From positions 1-9,248 of the forward strand of contig QMPG01000106.1 of NCBI GenBank assembly GCA_003648455.1: a stretch of DNA of 9,248 nucleotides. Direction: 5' to 3'. Numbering within the stretch: position 1 is the stretch's first letter; every line of letters starts with the position of its first letter. The notes under the pieces are model-generated. The model saw only the letters and a program-made list of their open reading frames with translations. It was not told the DNA's origin and made no database searches. The position numbers and the translations under genes are program-made. This DNA comes from Bacteroidota bacterium (lineage in GTDB: Bacteria; Bacteroidota; Bacteroidia; Bacteroidales; B39-G9). Positions 1 to 5,448 of this stretch are shown one piece after another.

Positions 1-121
1 ATGGATAGCGGAAAGTAAAGCGGTAAACCCCGCATTAGAAGTACCCAAATTTGGGGTTTTAAAAACACCAAATTTGTTGGTAATTCTTAAGCGTAGAAAA
101 ATTATGAATTTTTCGGGTTAA
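1..121. other. Structured non-coding stretch with nested inverted repeats
   Basis: No convincing gene is visible here, and the stretch is richer in G+C than the other gaps. Several pairings can be read directly: GCGG (20-23) with CCGC (30-33), AAACCCC (25-31) with GGGGTTT (53-59), the perfect palindrome CCCAAATTTGGG (44-55), and ACCAA (67-71) with TTGGT (77-81). The 9-mer CCAAATTTG occurs at 45-53 and again at 68-76. The first two pairings compete for overlapping bases, so alternative folds are possible. It could be a structured RNA tail, a terminator of a gene left of the window, or one copy of a dispersed repeat. The sequence alone does not decide. Bases 122-222 are plain AT-rich leader in which I see nothing specific. 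Confidence 0.4.
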
Positions 122-222
122 ATCACTACAAATGATGGTGAAGCAAATTGGCATTAAACAAATAAAATGAAAGATAAAATAAAAGTAAATATAATTTAAA
201 CGCACAAAATAGATAAACAACG

Positions 223-1389
223 ATGAATAAATCAATATATATTCTTTTTTCTTTTTTAATTCTGTTTAGCTTCAAATTAAAAGCTCAGGATGTTTTTGTT
301 AGTATTTATAATGATTTTAAGATTAAGACTACTGTTGTTCGTCCTGTCCAAGGGAAATATGAATTAATTGCCAACGATAACCGAGTATTGAAAATTAGAA
401 AGGGTAATAATATTATATATTTCACAGCATTAGGAGATTCGTTAAGTGCTTGGGATTTAGATAATCATTTGGGAGTTTTTCAAAAAGTTGAAATTATTGA
501 AAAAACAAAAGACAATACTTTTCGTATTCAACCGGCTTATCCTGCACTTAAAGAAAGAGAGTATCAAGGAGGTTTGGTATTAACAGCAAAAGACAATCGT
601 TTGTTAATTATTAATAGGGTTAATATGGACGATTATGTTGCCGGTGTTGTAGAGTCGGAGTGTGGACCAAATGCTCCGTTTGAATATTACAAATCTCAGT
701 CAATTATTTGCAGAACATATGCAATGGGTCATCTAGATAGGCATATTCAAGAGGGATTTCAATTGTGCGATTGTGTTCATTGTCAGGTATATAAAAATCG
801 TTGTTGCAAAAACGACTCTATTATTCTCGCTGTTAAACAAACTGAAAATTTGGTGATTGTAGATTCTAGCCTAAATCTTATTGCAGCTACTTTTCATTCA
901 AATTGTGGTGGACAAACAATGAACTCAGAAGATGTTTGGAGCTCTAAAAAATCATATTTAAAATCTGTTGTAGATACATTTTGTCGTAATCAAGTACATT
1001 CAAATTGGATAGATACTATTTCTATTAAAGATTGGATAACTTATTTAGACACTACGGGTTTTGAAATTACTCAAAAAACTTTTAACAACGACAGTTTGAC
1101 TTTTATCCAAGAACACAGAAAAAAATATTATCGGATTAATGGAGACTCAATTCTCTTAACTAAAATTCGAAGTGATTTTAATTTGAAGTCAACATTCTTT
1201 TCAATCAATCCCAATAATGATAATTTAATTTTGAAAGGCACCGGTTATGGACATGGAGTAGGATTATGCCAAGAAGGTGCTATGCAGATGGCTAGATACG
1301 GATATTCTTATTCTGATATTATAAATTTTTATTATAAAGATGTCTCTATAATAAACCTAAGAAGCAAGAAATTGGTTGAGATTAAATAA
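223..1389 (+). CDS. Exported SpoIID/LytB-domain protein
   Basis: This is a 388-residue SpoIID/LytB-family protein. Residues 1-21 form a Sec signal peptide (basic MNK, then a hydrophobic core, with cleavage likely near KAQ at 20-22), so it should act in the periplasm or at the envelope. The family core starts around residue 133. VNMDDYVAGVVESEC (133-147) aligns with the usual active-site segment, placing the likely catalytic glutamate at E146. It is followed by SQSIICRTYA (158-167), CDCVHCQVY (182-190), HSNCGG (225-230) and GYGHGVGLCQEGA (341-353). Characterised SpoIID is a lytic transglycosylase that cuts peptide-stripped glycan strands during spore engulfment. Members in non-sporulating Bacteroidota lack an established role, so a wall-remodelling function is inference. 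Ten cysteines, several replacing usual Ser or Met positions, are unusual. Residues 22-130 are a family-variable N-terminal region. The ATG at 223 is chosen because the signal peptide begins there. Transcription converges on the small reverse ORF at 1394. Confidence 0.9.
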   Translation: MNKSIYILFSFLILFSFKLKAQDVFVSIYNDFKIKTTVVRPVQGKYELIANDNRVLKIRKGNNIIYFTALGDSLSAWDLDNHLGVFQKVEIIEKTKDNTFRIQPAYPALKEREYQGGLVLTAKDNRLLIINRVNMDDYVAGVVESECGPNAPFEYYKSQSIICRTYAMGHLDRHIQEGFQLCDCVHCQVYKNRCCKNDSIILAVKQTENLVIVDSSLNLIAATFHSNCGGQTMNSEDVWSSKKSYLKSVVDTFCRNQVHSNWIDTISIKDWITYLDTTGFEITQKTFNNDSLTFIQEHRKKYYRINGDSILLTKIRSDFNLKSTFFSINPNNDNLILKGTGYGHGVGLCQEGAMQMARYGYSYSDIINFYYKDVSIINLRSKKLVEIK

Positions 1390-1393
1390 TTTA

Positions 1394-1576
1394 TTAATTA
1401 GGTATAAATTCTTTTGCTATAATTCCTCCTGATAATAATTTTATTGGTTTATTACTTACATTACCTACTTTATCAGCACTTGCAGTGACATATACATTGT
1501 AAACGTGTGAAGCAATTTTCCAATCATCAGTGTCGATTATTACACCAATGTTCTCTGCTACAACTTGATATTTCAT
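1394..1576 (-). CDS. Small hypothetical protein, 60 residues
   Basis: I do not recognise this family. The ORF has an ATG start, a TAA stop and a balanced, protein-like composition with charged and hydrophobic residues mixed: MKYQVVAENIGVIIDTDDW at the start, a middle stretch VYNVYVTASADKVGNVSNKP (26-45) and the ending GGIIAKEFIPN. It has no signal peptide, membrane segment or cysteine, so a small cytoplasmic beta-rich protein is a reasonable guess. The middle stretch faintly resembles a strand pair of fibronectin-III/Ig-like repeats, but at this length that could be chance. It does not overlap any gene: it sits tail-to-tail with the SpoIID gene (4 bases apart) and head-to-head with the UbiD gene across a 169-base gap. 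That position, where a shadow ORF would not be expected, supports a real gene. No Shine-Dalgarno site precedes it, as is usual in this phylum. Confidence 0.55.
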   Translation of the reverse strand: MKYQVVAENIGVIIDTDDWKIASHVYNVYVTASADKVGNVSNKPIKLLSGGIIAKEFIPN

Positions 1577-1745
1577 TATAATCTGTATTTAATCAAAAAA
1601 ATTATTACAAAGAAGAGTAATAAATAAATAAATTCAAAGATTTTTTTTAAATTTTTTAAACAGAGTTATTAACAGGAGGAAATTGTTGAATAGTTATTCT
1701 TTTTCCTTCTTTTCTTCTTATCTTGTAAAATAAAAAAATAAGAAC
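1577..1745. other. Divergent intergenic region upstream of the UbiD gene
   Basis: This 169-base gap separates the starts of the reverse 60-codon ORF and the forward UbiD gene, so promoters for both should lie here. The only near-match to TAnnTTTG reading towards the UbiD gene is TATCTTGT at 1719-1726, about 20 bases before the ATG, without a properly spaced TTG. Towards the small ORF, AATCTTTG (reverse of 1635-1642) is a partial match. Neither is strong enough to call a promoter. An AGGAGG at 1675-1680 lies too far from either annotated start to serve as its ribosome site. Confidence 0.35.
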
Positions 1746-3659
1746 ATGCCATATAATAGCTTACAACAATTTATAAATAGCTTAGAAAAAGAAAATGAGC
1801 TTTTAAGGATAAAAACATATGTTAATCCTGAGCTAGAAATTACAGAAATAACCGATAGAATATCGAAACTAAAGGGTGGGGGAAAAGCCCTGTTATTCGA
1901 AAATACAGGCACAGATTTCCCTTTGCTTATTAATTCATTAGGGTCAACAAAGCGTATTTGTATGGCTCTGGGAATTGCTAATTTAGATGACATAGCTACT
2001 GAAATTGACAATTTATTAAAGCGGTTTAATAAACCAAAGATTGATATTATAGATAAACTAAAATTATTATTTCAATTAAAAGAAATATCATCGTGGATGC
2101 CTAAGCTGGTTAATAAAAAAGGAGCTTGTCAGCAAGTAATTAATATGAACCCTGATATGTTTAAATTGCCAATTTTAAAATGTTGGCCTCACGATGGCGG
2201 CAGGTTCATCACATTACCAATGGTTCACACAAAAGACCCTGATACTGGAGCAAGAAATGTTGGAATGTATAGAGTTCAGATTTTTGAAAAAGATTTATGT
2301 GCAATGCACTGGCACAGGCATAAAACAGGAGCAAGCCATTTTAATAAGTATAAACAAATCGGTAAAAAAATGCCTATTGCAGTTGCTTTGGGCGGTGATC
2401 CTGCTTATACTTATTCAGCAACTGCACCAATGCCCGAAAATTTTGACGAGTATATGCTTGCCGGCTTCCTAAGAAAAAAGCGAGTTGAGCTTGTAAAATG
2501 TATTACACAGGATATTGAAGTGCCGGCTGATGCCGATATTGTTATTGAAGGTTATATTGATACTGATGAAGATTTTATTTTAGAAGGTCCTTTTGGCGAC
2601 CACACAGGTTTTTATTCGTTGGCTGATTATTATCCACGATTTCATATTACCTGCATCACTAATCGAAAAAATGCTGTTTATCCTGCAACTATTGTGGGAA
2701 TTCCCTCGCAGGAAGATGCATATATTGCTAAAGCCACCGAGCGTATTTTTTTATCGCCAATTAAGATGACACTACTACCCGAGATTATTGATATTGATTT
2801 ACCTAAAACGGGAGTAGCTCACAATTTAACAATAGTTAAAATTAATAAAACCTTTCCCGGACAAGCATTTAAAGTAGCAAACTCTCTTTGGGGAGCAGGG
2901 CAGATGATGTTTAATAAAATTATGATTGTTGTTGACAAAGATGTTGATATTCATAATTATGATACTCTGGCAAAGCATGTCTCAAAAAATATTAATCCTC
3001 AGTCAGATTTCCTTTTTAGTCGCGGACCTCTTGATATTTTAGACCATTCAGCAACAAAAATGTCGTATGGGTCTAAACTTTGTATTGATGCAACTCAAAA
3101 GTTTGATGAGGAAATTATCAGTAATGTTAAAACTCAAAAAGAAAAATTTTCTTTAATTAAAGATAAGGATAAGATAGAGAATGATATTAAAGAAATTTAT
3201 AAGATTAATGACGATTTATTATCACAAAACATATCAATAGTCTTTATTTCTGTTAAGAAAGATGATGGTTTTGATATAAAAAAAATATCGAAGCAAGTAT
3301 TTGAATATGAAGGTTTTAATGATGTTAAGATGATTTTGTTTGTTGATTTTTTAGTTGATTTACAAGATGTTTCAACAGTAGCGTGGGTGGGTTTAAATAA
3401 TATTGACCCAAAACGCGATAGTATTTTTATTGAGCCAAAACAAGTCGGAGATTTATCGCATATGGTTTTTGATTCTACACGAAAAAATAAAAATACTAAT
3501 AATTTCGACAGAGATTGGCCAAATATAGTTGTATCGTTAGATGACACAATAAAGAAAATTGATGAGATATGGGAAAGCCTTAACATTGGAGACTTTATTA
3601 AATCGCCATCGCTAAAGTTCAAAAATATGGTTATTAATGATGATGCAGTTGTTAAATAG
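1746..3659 (+). CDS. ubiD: UbiD-family decarboxylase (prenylated-FMN dependent)
   Basis: This is a 637-residue UbiD-family non-oxidative decarboxylase, a class that uses prenylated FMN made by a UbiX partner (none in this window). The cofactor, metal and catalytic positions known from UbiD and Fdc1 are all present. ARNVGMYRVQ holds N171 and R176, RHKTGA holds H192, VIEGYI holds E268, and EGPFGDHTG (280-288) holds E280 and D285. LDHSATKMSYGSKLCIDAT (432-450) matches the conserved segment near the end of the core. The chain is longer than the ~490 residues of E. coli UbiD, with a C-terminal extension from about 480 to 637. The organism probably makes menaquinone rather than ubiquinone, so the role may be the MqnL-like step of the futalosine route or another aromatic-acid decarboxylation. 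The substrate is unproven, and the symbol denotes the family. The ATG at 1746 follows an A-rich stretch and starts in register with the family N-terminus. Confidence 0.93.
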   Translation: MPYNSLQQFINSLEKENELLRIKTYVNPELEITEITDRISKLKGGGKALLFENTGTDFPLLINSLGSTKRICMALGIANLDDIATEIDNLLKRFNKPKIDIIDKLKLLFQLKEISSWMPKLVNKKGACQQVINMNPDMFKLPILKCWPHDGGRFITLPMVHTKDPDTGARNVGMYRVQIFEKDLCAMHWHRHKTGASHFNKYKQIGKKMPIAVALGGDPAYTYSATAPMPENFDEYMLAGFLRKKRVELVKCITQDIEVPADADIVIEGYIDTDEDFILEGPFGDHTGFYSLADYYPRFHITCITNRKNAVYPATIVGIPSQEDAYIAKATERIFLSPIKMTLLPEIIDIDLPKTGVAHNLTIVKINKTFPGQAFKVANSLWGAGQMMFNKIMIVVDKDVDIHNYDTLAKHVSKNINPQSDFLFSRGPLDILDHSATKMSYGSKLCIDATQKFDEEIISNVKTQKEKFSLIKDKDKIENDIKEIYKINDDLLSQNISIVFISVKKDDGFDIKKISKQVFEYEGFNDVKMILFVDFLVDLQDVSTVAWVGLNNIDPKRDSIFIEPKQVGDLSHMVFDSTRKNKNTNNFDRDWPNIVVSLDDTIKKIDEIWESLNIGDFIKSPSLKFKNMVINDDAVVK

Positions 3660-3757
3660 ATATCTTCAATCAATAATATTATTTTAAAAGTTTTTTAAAC
3701 TTCAATATTGATATTTTTATTCTTGAATAGTGTATTTAAAAAACTATTTGAAAAAAA
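3660..3757. terminator. Convergent spacer with hairpins, possible bidirectional terminator
   Basis: The UbiD gene and dapA end on opposite sides of this 98-base spacer. A short hairpin, AAGTTT/AAACTT with a 3-base loop, lies at 3688-3702. It is enclosed by TCAATA (3670-3675) pairing with TATTGA (3706-3711), and T-rich sequence follows on the forward strand (3712-3719). A second pairing, AATAGT (3726-3731) with ACTATT (3743-3748), sits just past the dapA stop. All stems are short and AT-rich, so the termination role rests mainly on position. Confidence 0.4.
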
Positions 3758-4639
3758 CTACAGTTCTTCAATTAATTTTGTTAACAGAGAATAAGTTTGT
3801 CGATTAACTGTTGATAAAGGCAAACGAACATTGTTTGCAGTAATATCCAAAATTGCTAGAGCTGCTTTCACGCCTCCGGGATTACCATCAACAAACAAGG
3901 CATTTATTATATCAATTAATTTATAGTGGAGGTTCTTAGCAGAATTAAAATCACCTTTAAGGGCAAAATTAACCATACTAGAAAATTCTTTTGGAAATGC
4001 GTTTGCAACTACTGAAATTACACCATTTGCACCAAGAGATATCATAGGTAATGTTAATGCATCGTCGCCTGAGAGTACTAAGAAATCTTTTGGGCGGTTT
4101 TTTATTATTTGCATTATTTGTGGCAAATTGCCCGAAGCTTCTTTTATTGCAATAATATTATCAAATTCGTTTGCTAATTTAAGGGTTGTTTCAGCACTAA
4201 TATTAACACTTGTTCTTCCCGGAACGTTGTATAGAATAATCGGGATAGGACATACCGAAGCTATTGTTTTATAATGTTGATAAAGACCATTTTGGTTTGG
4301 TTTATTATAGTATGGTGCTACAGACAATATAGCAGAAATACCTTCAAAATCAGTGTTTTTTATATCGTTAACAATTTTACTAGTATTATTGCCACCTAGA
4401 CCCAAAACAATAGGAAGTCTATTGTCAACAGTTTCCTTAATAAAATTAACAACTGCAAATCTTTCATCGTTTGTTAATGTAACAGCCTCGCCGGTTGTGC
4501 CTAATGCAACAATGAAATCTACATTATTTTTAATAATATGCTCAATAAGTTTTTCAAGTGATTTAAAATCAATGCTACCATCTTTTCTAAAAGGAGTTAC
4601 TATTGCGACACCTGTTCCTGTTAATTTTTTTAAATCCAT
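3758..4639 (-). CDS. dapA: 4-hydroxy-tetrahydrodipicolinate synthase
   Basis: DapA condenses pyruvate with aspartate semialdehyde, the first step committed to diaminopimelate and lysine. The protein has 293 residues, the normal length, as a complete TIM-barrel aldolase. GTTGE (47-51) carries T48 and T49, matching E. coli T44/T45. PYYNKP (109-114) includes Y111, matching the Y107 contributed by the neighbouring subunit. YNVPGRT (137-143) gives Y137 and R142, and AIKEASGN (164-171) holds the Schiff-base lysine K166. SGDDA (190-194) is also typical. The lysine allosteric site is altered: N57, R60 and K88 stand where E. coli has H53, H56 and E84, although N84 and Y110 are kept. Inhibition by lysine is therefore probably weak or absent (inference). 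The ATG at 4639 is in register with the family start. The gene lies downstream of secA and the DUF6913-like gene on the same strand but has its own candidate promoter. Confidence 0.97.
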   Translation of the reverse strand: MDLKKLTGTGVAIVTPFRKDGSIDFKSLEKLIEHIIKNNVDFIVALGTTGEAVTLTNDERFAVVNFIKETVDNRLPIVLGLGGNNTSKIVNDIKNTDFEGISAILSVAPYYNKPNQNGLYQHYKTIASVCPIPIILYNVPGRTSVNISAETTLKLANEFDNIIAIKEASGNLPQIMQIIKNRPKDFLVLSGDDALTLPMISLGANGVISVVANAFPKEFSSMVNFALKGDFNSAKNLHYKLIDIINALFVDGNPGGVKAALAILDITANNVRLPLSTVNRQTYSLLTKLIEEL

Positions 4640-4666
4640 GATATTAGTTATAAAGTTGAAAATTAA

Positions 4667-4700
4667 AAAATTTAGCCCACTTCGAAAACCCTGTTTTCAA
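4667..4700 (-). promoter_or_regulatory. Candidate dapA promoter with embedded dyad
   Basis: Reading towards dapA, TTG (4698-4700) is followed after 23 bases by TAAATTTT (4667-4674), seven of eight matches to the Bacteroidota -7 box TAnnTTTG at a permitted spacing. The -7 box lies 27 bases before the ATG. Between the boxes sits a perfect dyad, GAAAAC-CCT-GTTTTC (4684-4698), which overlaps one base of the TTG. Its location would suit a repressor operator. This is inferred from pattern only. Confidence 0.42.
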
Positions 4701-4743
4701 AATGCATATAAATACATTAAAATTATATTGTTGATAATTAATG

Positions 4744-4827
4744 ATGAAATTAGAAATTAGATATTTGAAATTATGCTACTAAAAAGAAGTTTTTTTCTAA
4801 TTCCTAATTCTCAATTTCCAATTTCAT
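4744..4827. repeat. Imperfect 30-base inverted repeat upstream of dapA
   Basis: Bases 4744-4773 and the reverse complement of 4798-4827 match at 23 of 30 positions, starting with ATGAAATT in both and ending with AATTA in both. The 24-base centre (4774-4797) contains an A-rich then T-rich run, so the hairpin could extend inward. Each arm is itself built from short reiterations of AATTxxxAATT type. It may be a remnant of a small dispersed palindromic element or a weak terminator. No transposase or target duplication is visible. Confidence 0.5.
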
Positions 4828-4872
4828 TATATAATAATTCCTTAGTGTGATAAAATTTACTTATCATAGCCT

Positions 4873-4897
4873 ACCCACAACACTTCGTGGAGTGTTT
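4873..4897. repeat. Small hairpin just past the DUF6913-like gene
   Basis: AACACT and AGTGTT pair perfectly across the loop TCGTGG (4879-4896), and CCAC (4875-4878) can instead pair with GTGG (4887-4890). The hairpin begins next to the stop codon of the reverse gene ending at 4897, where a terminator would be expected. In that direction the stem is followed by GTGGGTAGG rather than a T-run, so it is not a classical intrinsic terminator. It may stabilise the mRNA 3' end or attenuate read-through into dapA. Confidence 0.35.
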
Positions 4898-5448
4898 CAT
4901 TTACTATTTATCATAGAAAGATAATGTTTTATTTGCTCAATAAAAAAACTTAAATCATTATTACTGTCAATATTAATCATAAAATCGTAAAAGTTAGGTG
5001 TTTCATAAAATTTACCAATTTTAAATTTTGCTTTAGATAATGCATTAATATATTGAACAGGAAAGCAATTATTGTTTAAACTCAAATCAATTAATATGTC
5101 AAAGTCATTATTTATGAACTCATCAACAATAATTGATTTTGGTTTGTAAAACCAGTTTAAATCGTTTAAAGAAAAATAATTAAAACCTTTCTTTTTTATG
5201 TAATTTTCCGATTTTATTTTTTTATTAATAAATTCAACAACATAAACCTGAATGTCTTTTTGTGATAAAAAGCTGACAAATTCTTTAATTATTTCGTTTG
5301 ATTTTTGTTCATTATCATTATAAATAATACCTATCGATTTTGCATTATTTAGGTTAATAGTCTGTCTTGTTCTAACAGTCTTTTTTAATTTTTTTTTAAG
5401 GCTAAAAGAAGCTATTTTAAGCTTAAATTTATTATTGAATTTTGCCAT
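4897..5448 (-). CDS. DUF6913-like conserved protein of unknown function
   Basis: This protein has 183 residues from the chosen ATG at 5448. The sequence resembles a Bacteroidota-restricted family I know as DUF6913. Shared traits are the basic N-terminal part ([15 protein letters not shown]), then [10 protein letters not shown], a mid-region strand-helix pattern, [19 protein letters not shown], and [12 protein letters not shown] followed by YDFMINI. The alternation of short hydrophobic strands with helices suggests an alpha/beta fold. No signal peptide or membrane helix is seen, and no catalytic motif is evident. The reading frame is open back to an ATG at 5502, but that extension would lie inside the part of secA that encodes its zinc-binding tail. 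The start at 5448, which overlaps secA by 17 bases, gives the family-like N-terminus. The overlap suggests coupled translation with secA. Its function is unknown, and the gene context (secA before, dapA after) does not settle it. Confidence 0.82.
   Translation of the reverse strand: MAKFNNKFKLKIASFSLKKKLKKTVRTRQTINLNNAKSIGIIYNDNEQKSNEIIKEFVSFLSQKDIQVYVVEFINKKIKSENYIKKKGFNYFSLNDLNWFYKPKSIIVDEFINNDFDILIDLSLNNNCFPVQYINALSKAKFKIGKFYETPNFYDFMINIDSNNDLSFFIEQIKHYLSMINSK

Noticed and set aside
2..121. Open frame of 39 codons at the left edge, ending in TAA at 119-121
   Set aside because: It could be the tail of a gene outside the window, but it runs straight through the inverted repeats, and I recognise no domain. 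Too short to call as a partial gene.
1675..1733. AGGAGG followed by a TTG-initiated 15-codon ORF upstream of the UbiD gene
   Set aside because: Bacteroidota seldom use Shine-Dalgarno sites, the ORF is a low-complexity Ser/Phe/Tyr string, and no attenuator structure accompanies it. Probably chance.
1718..2011. Reverse ORF of 97 codons over the start of the UbiD gene
   Set aside because: It lies antisense to a strongly recognised gene and has no protein-like features of its own.
2194..2472. Forward ORF of 92 codons inside the UbiD gene in another frame
   Set aside because: The correct frame shows conserved UbiD active-site motifs across the same bases, so this is a shadow.
3197..3673. Reverse ORF of 158 codons over the 3' end of the UbiD gene
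   Set aside because: Serine- and isoleucine-rich antisense reading of an AT-rich gene with no recognisable domain.
4353..4760. Forward ORF of 135 codons antisense to the dapA start
   Set aside because: It covers dapA active-site coding and its promoter. The product is low complexity and unrecognised.
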